In this document: positions 9,736 to 21,300 of the stretch, piece after piece
Layout of the letters: every line of letters starts with the position of its first letter
How positions within the stretch are numbered: position 1 is the stretch's first letter
DNA from: Hypericum androsaemum
Lineage: Eukaryota > Streptophyta > Magnoliopsida > Malpighiales > Hypericaceae
Assembly (NCBI GenBank): GCA_963995505.1
Contig: OZ023190.1
Coordinates: 9,666,162-9,730,161, forward strand
Direction of reading: 5' to 3'
DNA: 64,000 nt
Notes under the pieces: generated by a model
Seen by the model: the letters and a program-made list of their open reading frames with translations, nothing else
Told to the model about the DNA's origin: nothing
Databases searched by the model: none
Program-made: the position numbers and the translations under genes

Positions 9736-10917
9736 TGTTGCGTGTAAAGAGGTTACAAGAACGCTAAGAAAACTCGAGACGGTCCGGACTGATCGTCTCA
9801 AGATCGGCCTAATGGAGAGGGTGAAAAAAGACCTAGACTAGGGCTAAGCTATGAAAACGATAAAGAGTAAAAAGCAATAGGTTTGTTTGTTGTGTTGGTG
9901 ATGTCCGTCTTCCTTTCCCGAGCCCTCCTTATATAGATGATGCCGACCTAGCTCTGGGTTATGAAAAAACCCTAACTGCCTCCAAGATCCGATCCCAGAA
10001 AATCAACTTCAATAAAGAGCGAATCCCATCAAGTCCGCCAACTTAAGACCATTGTCAAATGTAAAAAAATTGATTTGATCCGACACCGGCAAACCAAACT
10101 GACTTCTCAAAATGAAGTGATCTGCTTCCTAAATAGAAATGTCCAAGCTGTGGCAACCAAGTAAACCCGGCCTAAAAAAGGACATTCTATGCCTTAACCA
10201 AATATTCGAAGAGTCCGACAAACAAGAAAATTCCAAGTCGTGATCAAATATAGGGAAAATCTCCATCATATCTCAGCCGACTCCTCGTACCAACACAAAC
10301 ACTCGTTCCAAATAAATCAAGGTGGACTAACACTTCAATCTGGATGCATCTTTCAAGCCCAAAGCGAGCCCAACGCCTATTAAGCCCAACTCACTCTGGC
10401 GGATCAAAGCCTATCAAGCGGATAAAGGACTCGGTGGATCTACACGAATGGCCCTATAATGGGAAGCAAACGACCTAATCAGAAATACCAAGATGGATCA
10501 CCAGAAACCCAAACTGAACAGTACCAACGACCCACCAGGCAGATGACTCGAACGGACGCCCACATCACTAAACAACCGGATGCCCTGAGCGAATCAATGA
10601 GCTGGCGGACTACCGTGAATGAGCGAATGACCGACGAAAGTGAATCCATTCAGACGAATGACCAAAGCAGGTGGATAAGCTCCACCGTTCGAATGACAGG
10701 TGCAAGCGGATGACCGGAACGATCGGGGCGAGTGGACTCACTAAACAAGATAACCGAAGCAGGCGGACGATTGGAGGAGGCAGATCCAACGAATAAAATG
10801 AACGAGCAAGGCGGATTACCGAATGGTAAGCGAACATAGGGACGACCGCCACAATGCTCCATTCTGAATGAACCCGAGACTATCCCGAAGCCTTGAAGTC
10901 ATTTTTGAGCTCCAACA
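9736..10917. mobile_element. Outer solo LTR (TGTTG...CAACA)
   Basis: A 1182-bp segment begins TGTTGCGTG and ends CTCCAACA. Its 5-bp target duplication CTAGT is at 9132-9136 and 10918-10922. The left copy is separated from the LTR because a second LTR later inserted at its 5' edge. The right half holds degenerate GC-rich repeats around 'gaatgaccgacgaa' and 'aggcggac'. No internal coding region is present, so this is a solo LTR left by recombination. The superfamily is not determined. Confidence 0.7.
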
Positions 10918-11234
10918 CTAGTTGTGTTGGATAACCTTGTTGTCAATTACAGGCGTGGTTGGCTTGTTTATTAGTGTGGAAATTTACCTACTCGCTATCT
11001 TAAAGTATTAGATGAGATAGGGAGATTCTAATAATTTTTCTTAAGGAATAGATTCTAAGAAATTGAACTTGCTTAAAGTTGATAGTTTTCTCCTTGAAGT
11101 CAATGGCTGGCTTGCTTGAATGGGATCTTATTACTGCAGAGAACACTAATAAAGTTTTTTTTAACCAGAAGTCCTCCATTTATGTGGTTATTACACAAAA
11201 TGGGGTACACTGTTAATTTGACATATACTATTTA

Positions 11235-11518
11235 GGGTAAATTATTCTCAGGTCCCTGGTTTATAATTTTATTACTCGCAGGTCCCTGACTTTCAAAAAT
11301 AGTGTATGAGGTCCCTTCTTTTTAAGAAAATATTGGTCTGAGGTCCCTAATCACCGGATCGGAGATTTTCTCCGAAGATTTTTAAGAAGATCGATCCGGT
11401 GACTAGGGACCTTATACCAATATTTTCTTAAAAAGCAGGGACCTCATAAACTATTTCTGAAAACTAGGGACCTACGAGTAATAAAACTATAAATCAGGGA
11501 CCTGAGAATAATTTATCC
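11235..11518. mobile_element. Mutator-like MITE with long inverted repeats
   Basis: A 284-bp foldback element. The ends read GGGTAAATTATTCTCAGG and, from the other side, GGATAAATTATTCTCAGG, and the inverted repeats extend about 130-140 bp each, nearly to the centre. A perfect 9-bp target duplication TACTATTTA is at 11226-11234 and 11519-11527, diagnostic of Mutator-type transposition. 'ggtccct' recurs several times along each arm. It has no coding capacity. Confidence 0.9.
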
Positions 11519-11646
11519 TACTATTTATGTGTCTTAGACCTCATGGCAGGGGAAGAAAGTATGAAATCGAATCAAATGACATATAACATTCTACTTGGGT
11601 CCTGATGCATTAAATGCTAAGGAAGTGTGGAATGTTGAACGACTGG

Positions 11647-12094
11647 GGGGTTGGATTGGGTAGGGAATGCCCCCATTCCGAACCGTTCAGAATGAAGACA
11701 CGCAGAGTTTTTTTGTAAAAATGCTAAAATACGGGGACCAAAATAAAAAAACTAAGCCCAAACACAGACCGAAAATAAATGTCATTATCACATAACTGCG
11801 CATGCTAGTATCGTAACCGGGGCATGCCAATATCGTAAATGGGGCATGCCAACGGGACTTTTTTGTAAAAAAGCTAAAATACAGGGACCAAAATGAAAAA
11901 AATTATGCGCACAAATATCATAAACGGGACATTGCCGCTGTCACAAAAATAAATAACATTATCACATAACTGCGCATGCCATTATCACATAACTGTGCAT
12001 GCCAGTATCACATAACTGCGCTTACCAGCGCTGTCCCCCCTTCACTCCAAACCGTTCGGAATCGTTGTTTCACTCCGGACCCAATCCAAAGCCA
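11647..12094. mobile_element. hAT-like non-autonomous element
   Basis: A 448-bp segment flanked by a perfect 8-bp duplication ACGACTGG (11639-11646 and 12095-12102). The ends share the inverted motif TTGGATTGGGT (11651-11661; reverse complement near 12079-12089). Subterminal 'gaaccgttcagaatg' at the left and 'aaccgttcggaat' at the right are further related motifs. Inside, 'cacataactgcgcatgcc' units and a duplicated 'gtaaaaa.gctaaaatac.gggaccaaaat' block are repeated. The 8-bp duplication points to the hAT superfamily. Confidence 0.7.
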
Positions 12095-12595
12095 ACGACT
12101 GGAAGACAATGCAGATAGAAAATGTAAAAACGGAATATGTCAAATTCTATAATATTATCGCTTGGAACCTAGTCATTTTTCGTATTCGGTTTGGAACCTA
12201 GTCTAGACGGCACAAGCTTCCATCCGACGGAGGTATGCCTTTTCTTCAGAATATTTGGTGAGGCAAGGACCAGTGGCTTTATACCGTGAATATAAATGGC
12301 CGTTTTATATCAATTCCCGCCCAAGAAAATCAATATTTAGATCTGCCAAACCATTTGATATAATTGAAATTTTCATGGATTTGGCTAAATTAATTAGGGT
12401 CACGGTTACCTAATTCAAAATTGTCAAAATGGTATAAGTAAATTCCAGAACAATGATTCTAAGGGACAAAATATTTTCTTGGCTTATCGTGGAGTTGAAA
12501 AGGCCATTTAAATTATGATTAGATGGGCATTAGGTAACCATTGTATTTATCTCCAAAGGAATGTAAGATAAGGTACCATTGATTGCCTTATCCAA

Positions 12596-12980
12596 ATGGA
12601 GGTTGTTAGCTTAACCTAGTTTAGGGATATCTTACCCACCAGAGTTAGGAATTGGGGGTTCGATCCTCTAGTGCTAACTAGAAGAAGAAGGCCAAGAGTC
12701 AACCCGCTGCGTCCCAAACAAAGTCTACTAGTTTAAGCTACACTACGCCGTACCCTGCGAAGTACCTCTTGGACCCGGTGGCTTCAATGGTCCCAAAAAC
12801 CACATAATTGGCCATGAGGGGTGTGGAACCTGAAGCTCTTCAGGAGGACGACCCCAAGAAAGACCCCACAAGCATGGGCCGGATGTGGGAAGTGGGAGGC
12901 TCCCCACTGTCCCCCCACACAGGGGATCGTGATGATGTGATGACAGAAGGACAGGAACGGTTGCACACAAAAAAATTTCA
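12596..12980 (+). repeat. Possible tRNA-derived SINE
   Basis: GGTTCGATCC at 12657-12666 matches the RNA polymerase III B box, and TAGCTTAACCTAG about 45 bp upstream loosely resembles an A box. The following 300 bp are moderately GC-rich and non-coding, unlike the AT-rich flanks. No target duplication was confirmed, so the call is tentative. Confidence 0.3.
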
Positions 12981-13019
12981 ATTATATAATGACATTTCAT
13001 GCCTAAGAATCAGGCCTAT

Positions 13020-13330
13020 CTTTATGTCTTGCCTTATTTTGAATTAATTGACATTTTCCCTTTTTTTTTTGTCTCATCTTACCTTATCATGCCTTTTCTA
13101 GCATTTTCTTTTCTTTTCTTACATTTTCTTTCCTTATTTTATCTTTTCTTGCCTATTTCCAAACCAAAAGGAAACAAAATATCGATTTTCTATGTACATG
13201 CATAAATATTTGTCCATTTTGCATTTTCAGATGGCTTTTCCTTGCCTATTTCTAGAAATATTTTATGGTGTTCTAACGATAAACTTTGTCTTTCTTGCCT
13301 TTTGCCTTTCCTTCCCTTTTCTATCCTCAT
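13020..13330 (-). repeat. Short inverted outlier of the 10-bp minisatellite
   Basis: The plus strand here carries TTTTCTTGCC-like units (for example 'atgccttttctagcattttctt' in parts and 'cttttcttgcc'), the reverse complement of the main array unit at 14041-26768. The patch is small and degenerate and is separated from the main array by about 700 bp of AT-rich sequence without a recognised gene. Confidence 0.5.
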
Positions 13331-15399
13331 TGTCTTTCAGTCGTTATTTACCAATTTTTTTTTCCTAATACCCAAATTATTTGACAAGAAAACCTTTTGC
13401 TTCGCTAGATAAATTTTTGGTCCTTTTTTCGTATGGACTATCATGGAAATATTAATACAATTTTTTGCTTGTTAAATTATCACAAAATTTTTATCCAAAA
13501 ATTATAAAAAGTATTCTCAACTGAAATATATGATATTTAACTTGCTGATGGACTCAAATTTCCCATTAAATAAAGGTCATCATTAGAAAGATATAACATT
13601 GGCGAAGTCATGCAAGGAGTGATTGCTCCATTTAATTTTGGAATAACTGTATATTTTTACAAGACTTTTAATTTAACTCTACAAATATATCAACATTATT
13701 TCACTAGATTTTTTCTTTTACAATAACGTTGTTAATAATTGAGAACAGCCTTATTTGTCTCTATATATTTTTTCTTCAATTCACCCATGGATACAAGAAA
13801 TTTCCTTCATAAAATTGCAAACTAGTCTCACCTGAACAGAAGAAGAAGTCTATTGGCGAGCTAGTTGAACGTGGAATGACCGATTATAGGTTTTACTAGG
13901 TTAAACTTTTTGAGAGGATTATTTTGGCACTTTCTCGTGTTCTAGAAGCCCATGGTTATGCGAGCGATTCCTGAATCTTAATTAACAAAAAAATAGAAAC
14001 AAGAATAAGAATAGATAAAAAGAAATGTGGTCTTCGCAATGAAAAGGCAAGAAAACCCCGCATAAAATTTTCTAAAGGGAAAACAATGTTCTTGCCTGGC
14101 AATCTCATGAAAAGGCAGGATAGAGAAAATACAAGGAAAACGTAAGAAAAAAACGGCAAGAAAAGGTAAGAAAAGGCAAGAAAATGCAAGGAAATGCAAG
14201 GAAAAAAAAGGCAAGAAAAGATAAGAAAAAAGTATAAAAAGGCAAGAAAATGTAATAGAGGGCAAGAAAATGCAAGATGAGGCAAGAAAAGACAAGAAAA
14301 AGTACGAAAAGGCAAGAAAAGTACAGAAAAGTTAAAATGAGGCAAGAAAATGTAAGAAAAGACAAGAAACAATAAGATAACGCAAGAAAATGTAAGACGA
14401 ACAAGAAAAGGCAAGAAAAGACAAAATAAGAAAAGAAATGGCAAGAAATCACATGAAAATGCAAGAAATGGCAAGAAAAGTGAAGAAAATACAAGAAAAT
14501 ACAAGAAAAGAAAAAAATAAACACGAAAAGGCAAAAAAGTTAAGAAAAGGCAAGAAAAGGCCAAAAAAGGCAAGAAAATGCAAGATGAGATTAAAAAAAG
14601 GCAAGAAAATGCAAGATGAGATTAAAAAAAGGCAAGAAAATGCAAAATGAGGCAAGAAAAGGCAAGAAAATGCAAGAAAATGCAAGGAAATGTAAGAAAA
14701 TGCAAGAAAAAGGCAAGAAAAGGTAAGATGAGGCAAGATAAGTTATGGAAAGGCATGAAAAGGCAAGATAAGGCAAGAAAAGGAAAAAAATACAAGAAAA
14801 GGCAAGAGAGGGCAAGAAAAAGTAAGAAAAAGGAAAGATAAGGCAAGTTAAGGCAAGAAAATACAAGAAAAGGCAATAAATGACAAGATAAGGCAAGAAA
14901 AGGCAAGAAAAAGTAAAGGGAAGGAAATAAAATGGAAGCAAAAGGCAAGAAAATGTAAGTTAAGGCAAGAAAAGGCAAGATAATGCGAGTTAAGGAAAAA
15001 AGAGGCAAGAAAAGGCATGAAGAGGCATGAAAAAGGCATGAAGAGGCAAGAAAAAGCAAGAAAAGGCAAGTTATGGCAAAAAAAAAGGCAAGAAAAGGTA
15101 AGATGAGGCAAGAAAAGGCATGATAAGACAAGAAAAGGGACAAAAATGCAAGAAAATGAAGAAAAAGGCAAAAGTGGGCAAGAAAATGCAAGAAAAAGGC
15201 AAGAAAAGTTAAAATTAGGCAAGAAAATGCAAGAAAATGCCAGACAAGGCAAGAAAATGGGAAGAACAAGCAAGATAAGGCAGGAAAGTTAAGAAAAAAG
15301 GGTGAAAATACAAAGTAAGGTAGGAAAGTAATAGAAATGGCAAGAAAAGACAAGAAAAGGCAAGAAAAGACAAGAAAATGCAAGAAAAAGGCATGAAAA

Positions 15400-18300
15400 T
15401 GTAAAAGAAGGCAAGAAAATACAACAAAGGCAAGAAATGGAAAGAAAAGTCAAGAAAAATGCATGAAAAGGCAAGAAAAGTTAAGAAATGGAAAGATAAA
15501 GGCATGAAAAGAAAAACAAGGCAAGAAAATGCAAGATAATGAAAGAAAAGGAAAGATAAGACACGAAAAGGTGAGAAAAGGCAAGAAAATGGCACAAAAA
15601 TGTAAGAAAATATTAGAAAAGGCAATAAAAGTCAAGATAAAGGCAAGAAAATGCAAGAAAAAGGTATGAAAAGTCAAGAAAAAAGAAAGAGAAAGCCAAG
15701 AAAAGTAAAGATATGGCAAAAAAAGGAAAGAAAATAAAAGAAAAGGCAAGAAAATGTAATAAACTAAAAGAAAAGGCGAGAAAAGGCAAGAAAGGGAAAG
15801 AACAGGCAAAAAAAGATATAAAAGGCAAGAAAAGACAAGAAAGGGCAAAAAAATGTAAGCAAAGGCAAGAAAAGGCCAAAAATTGCATGAACATGCAAGA
15901 GATGGCAAGAAAAAAGCTTCAAAAGGTAAGAAAAAGGCAATAAAAGGAAAGATGAGGCAAGAAATTGTAAGAAAAGTTAAGAAATGGCAAGAAAAAAGCT
16001 TGAAAATGTAAGAAAAGTAGAAAAAAGGCAAGAAAAAGGTACAAAAATGCAAGAAAAGGCAAGAAAAGGAAAGAAAAGGCAAGAGAAGTTAAGAAAAGGC
16101 ATGAAAAGAAAAGAAAAGGAAAGCAAAGCAAAGCAAAGCAAAAAAAGGCAAGATAAGGCGAGAAAAGGCGAGAAAACGTAAGATGAGGCAAGAGAAAACA
16201 AGATGAGGCAAGAAATGGTAAAAAAAATGCAAGAAAAAACAAGAAAAGCTAAAAAATGCAAGAAAGCCAAGAAAAGGTAAGAAAAGCTAAGAAAAAGGCA
16301 AGAAAATGCAAGATGAGGCAAGAAAAGGCATGAAAAGGTGAGATATGAAAAGAAAAGGAAAGAAAATGCAAGAAACGGCAAAAGAGTGCAAGAAGAAGCA
16401 AGAAAATGACAAGATAAGGCAAGTTCAGGCAAGAAAAATGAAGAAAAGGCAAGAAATAACAAGATGAGCTGAGAAAATGCAAGAAAATGCAAGATGAGGC
16501 AAGAAAAAGGGATCAAAAGCCAAGAAAATGGCAAGAAAAGTAAAGATAAGTAAAGAAAATGAAAGAAAAACTGAAAAAGGCAAAAAAAATAAGAAAAGCC
16601 TAGAAAATGCAATAAACTGCAAGAAAATGCAAGGAAAGGAAAGAACAGGCAAGAAAAGGCATGAAAAGGCAAGATAAGGTAAGAAAGGTAAGAAAAATGA
16701 GTGAAAATGCAAAATAACGTAGGAAAGTGCAAGAAATGGCAAGAAATCACAAGAAAAGGCAAGAAAAGTGAAGAAAATGCAAGAAAAATGCATGAAAAGG
16801 TAAGAGAAGGCAAGAAAACACAAGAAAAGGCAAGAAATGGAAGAAAAGGTAAGAAAAAGGCATGAAAAAGGCATGAAAAGGCAAGAAAAGTTAATAAATG
16901 GCAAGATAAAGGCATGAAAAGACAAAAAAAGGCAAAAACATTGCAAGATAACGAAAGAAAAGGCAAGATAGGGCACAAAAAGGCAAGAAAAGGCAAGAAA
17001 ATGCAAGAAAAGGCAAGAACAGGCAAGATAAGGAAAGAAAATGCAAGAAAAGCCTAGAAAAGGTAAGCTAAGGAAGGAAGAGTTAAGAAAAGGCAAGAAA
17101 AAGGTATGTAAACGTAAGAAAATAGAAGAAGAGGCAAGATAAAGGCAAGAAAATGCAAGAAAAAGGGATGAAAAGTCAAGAAAAAAGCAAGAAAGGCAAG
17201 AAAATAAATAAACTACAAGAAAAGGAAAAAATAGGCAAAAAGGCCTGAAAACTTAAGAAAAGGCAAAAAAAGGCAAGATAAAGCAAGAAAATACAAGAAA
17301 GGGCAAGAAAATGCAAGCAAAGGTAAGAAAAGGCCAAAAATTGCATGAACAGGCAAGAAATGGCAAGATAAGGCAAGAAAAGGTAAGAATTAGGCAAGAA
17401 AATGCAAGAAATGGCATGAAAAAGGGATGAAAAGGCAAGAGAAGTAAAGAAAAGGCAAGAAAAAGGCATGAAAAAACCAAAAAATGCATGAAAAAGCACG
17501 AAAAGATAAGAAAAGGAAAGAAAAGGCAAAAAAATGCATGAAAAAGGCAAGAAAGAGCAAGAAAATGCAAGAGAAGTTAGGAAAAAGAAAGAAAAGCAAA
17601 ACAGACATGAAAAGACAAGAAAAGTTAAGAAATGGCATGAAAAGCCAAGATAAGGCAAGATAAGGCGAGAAAATGCAAGATGAGGCAGAAAAGGCAAGAA
17701 ATGCAAGCAAAGGCAAGGAAAGGCAAGATAAGGGAAGTTTAGGCCAGAAAAGTTAAAATGGGGCAAGAAAATTCAAGAAAGGGCAAGAAATGACAAGATA
17801 AGGCGAGAAAATGCAAGATATGGCAAGAAAAGGTAAGAAAATGCAAGATGAGGCAAGAAAAGCTAATCAAAAGTCAAAAAAAATGGCAAGAAAAGTAAAG
17901 ATAAGGCAAGAAAATGAAAGAAAAAGGCAAGAAAATGAAAGAAAAGGCAAGAAAATGCAATAAATCGCAAGAAAATGCAAAAAAATTAAGAAAAGGAAAG
18001 AAAAGGTAAAAAAAGGCAAGACAAGTTAAGACAAGGCAAGAAAAGGCAAGAAAAGGTAAAAGAGGGAAAGAAAACGTAAGAAAAGGCAAGAAAAAGTAAG
18101 AAAGGCCATGGAAAGAAAAGTAAAAAAAAGGTATGAAAAGGATAGATAAGGCAAGTGAGTCAAGAAAAGGGCAAAAAAGGAAGGATAAGGCAAGAAAAGA
18201 TGTGAAAATGAAAGATAAGGAACGAAAAGGTGAGAAATTGTAAGATAAGGCAAGAAAAGGCAAAAAAATACAAGAAAAGGCAAGAAAATGCAAGCAAAAG

Positions 18301-21300
18301 GTAAGAAAAGGGCAAGAAACGGTAAGAGAGCCAAGAGGAGGCAAGAAAAGGGAAGATAAAGCAAGAAAATGCAAGAAAAAGGCAAGAAAATACAATAACT
18401 TGCAAGAAGAGGCAAGAAAATGCAAGAAAAGGAAAGAAAAGGCATCATAACGCAAGAAAAGGCAAAAAGAGCTAAGATTGTTAAGAAAATGGAAGAAAAG
18501 GTAAGAAAAAGGCATGAAAAGGTAAGAAAAGGCATGATAAGGCATGAAAATTCAAGAAAAGGCAAGAAAATGCAAGAAAATGCAAGAGAGGGCAAGAAAA
18601 TGTAAGAAAAGGCAAGAAAATGCAAGAAAAGGCAAGAAAAAGCAACAAAAGGCAAGAAAGGCAAGAAAAGGCATGGAAAGAAAAGTAAAAAAAGGCATGA
18701 AAAGGTAAAAAAAATTAAGAAAAGGCATAAAAAGGCAAGATAAGTCAATAAAGGACCAAAAAAGGAAAGATAAGGCGAGAAAATGTGAGAAAATGAAAGA
18801 TAAGGCACGAAAAGGCAAGAAAATGTAAGAAAATGCAAGAAAAGGCAAGCAAAAGGTAAGAAAAGGTAAGACATGCAAGAGGAGGCAACAAAAGGGAAGA
18901 TAAAGCAAGAAAAGGCAAAAAAAAGAAAGAAAACACAAGAAAAGCAAAAAATAGGCATGAAAAGGCAAGAGAAGTAAAGGAAATGCAAGAAAAGGCCAAA
19001 AAATGCAAGATAAGGCAAGAAAAGATGAGAAAATGCAAGATGAGACAAGAAAAGGAAAGAAAATGAGAAATGAGGCAAGAAAAGGCAAGAAAATGCAAGA
19101 AAATGTAAGAAAAGGTAAGATAAGACAAGAAAAAGGCAAGATAAGTTAAGAAAAGGCATGAAAAGGCAAGATAAGACAAGAAAAGAATGAAAAGGGAAAA
19201 AATACAAGAAAAGATAAGGCAAATTAAGGCAAGAAAAGTTAAAATGAGGCAAGACAATATAAGAAAATGCAAGAAATAACAAGATAAGGTAATAAAAGGC
19301 AAGAAAAGGCTATAAAAGGTGAGGGAAGGAAAGAAAATGGAAGTAAAAGGCAAGAAAAGAAAGAAAATGCAATAAACAACAAGAAAAGGAAAGAATAGGA
19401 AAAAAAGGCATGAAAAGGTAAGAAAAGAAAAGGCAAGTTAAGGCAAGAAGAGGCAAGAAAAGGCATGAAAAGGCATGAAAAGGCAAGAAAAGGCAAGATG
19501 AGGCAAGAAAAGGTAAGAAAAGACAAGAAAGTGAAATAAAAGGCAAAAGTGGTCAAGAAAAGGCAAGAAAAGGCAAGAAAAAGCAAGAAAAGGGCAAGAA
19601 AAGTTAAAATCAGGCAAGGAAAGGCAAGAAAAGGAAAGAAACAAAAAGATAAGGTAAGAAAATGCCAGACAAGGCACGAAAATGGGATGAAAAGAAAAAA
19701 AAGATAAGATAAGGAAAGAAAAGGTAGAAAAATTCAAGAAAAGGGAAGAAGAAGCAAGATAAGGGAGGAAAGTTAAGAAATGGTAAGAAATGGCAAAAAA
19801 ATGCAAGAAAAAGGCATGAAAAGGTAAGAGAAGGCAAGAAAATACAAGAAAGACAAGAAATGGAATGAAAAGGCAAGAAAAAGGTATGAAAAGGCAAGAA
19901 AAGTTAAGAAATGGAAAGATAAAGGCATGAAAAGACCAAAAAAGGGCAAGAAAATGCAAGATAATGAAAGAAATGGAAAGATAAGGCACAAAAAGGTGAG
20001 AAAAGGCAAGAAAAGGCAAGAACATGCAAGATAATGGCACGAAAAGGTAAGAAAATATTAGAAAATGTAATAAAATGTAAGATAAAGGCAAGAAAATGCA
20101 AGAAAAAGGGATGAAAAAGCAAGAAAAGGTAAGAAAAAGTAAGAAAAGGTAAGATGAGGCAAGTTATGGAAAGAAAAGCCAAGAAAAGGTAAGATGAGGC
20201 AAGAAAAGGTAAGAAAAGGCAAGAAAATGAAATAAAAGGCAAAAGTGGGCAAGAAAAGGCAAGAAAAAGCTAGAAAATGGTAATATAAGGCAAGTTAAGG
20301 CAAGAAAATTCATGAAAATGCAAGAAAATGAAAGAAACGACAAGGTAAGAAAATGCAAAACAAGGCTAGAAAATGTGATGAAAAGTAATAAAAGACAAGA
20401 TAAGGAAAGAAAAGTCAAGAAAAATGCAAGAAAAAGGAAGAAGTAAGAAGATAAAGGCATGAAAAGACAAAAAATAGGCAAGAAAATGCAAGATAATGAA
20501 AGATAAGGCACGAAAAGGTGAGAAAAGGCAAGAATAGGAAAGATAAAGCAAGAAAATGGCACAAAAAGGAAAGAAAATATTAGAAAAGGTAATAAAAGGC
20601 ATGATAAATGCAAGAAAATGCAAGAAAAAGGGATGAAATGTCAAGAAAAAAGCAAGAGAAAGCCAAGAAAAGTAAAGATAAGGCAAAAAAAAGGCAAGAA
20701 AATGCAAGAAAGTAAAAAAAAGACGAGAAAAGGAAAGAACAAGCAAAAAAAGGGATGAAAAGGAAAGAAAAGGCGAGATAAGGCAAGAAAAGGCGAGATA
20801 AGGCAAGAAAAGACAAAAAGGGCAAGAAATTACAAGTAAATGCAAGAAAAGGCCAAAAATTGCATGAACAAGCAAGAAATGGCAAGATAAGGCAAGAAAA
20901 AGGTAGATGAGGCAAGAAAATGCAAGAAAAGTTAATAAATGGAAAGAAAAAGGGATGAAAAGGCAAGAAAAGTAAAGAAGAGGCAAGAAAAGTAAAGCAA
21001 AGGCAAGAAAGAGGCAAGAAAAGGTATAAAAATGCAAGAAAAGGAAAGAAAAGGCAAGAAAATACAAGAAAATTCAAGAGAAGTTAAGAAAAAGAAAAAA
21101 AAGAAAAGAAAAGGCAAGGAAAAAAAGGAAAAAAGGCAAGATAAGGCGTGAAAAGACGAGAAAATGTAAGACGAGGCAAGAGAAGACAAGATGAGGCAAG
21201 AAAAGGTAAAAAAATGCAAAAAAAAAGTAAGAAAAGGAAAAAATACAAGAAAAGGTAAGAAAAACAAAGAAAAAGGCAAGAAAATGCAAGATGAGGCAAG

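Noticed and set aside
10459..10862. Open frames on both strands in the right half of the outer LTR
   Set aside because: Internal degenerate repeats of an LTR; no recognisable domain.
12743..13047. Overlapping small open frames on both strands near 12.8-13.0 kb
   Set aside because: GC-richer patch without domain or splice support; at best part of a SINE-like repeat.
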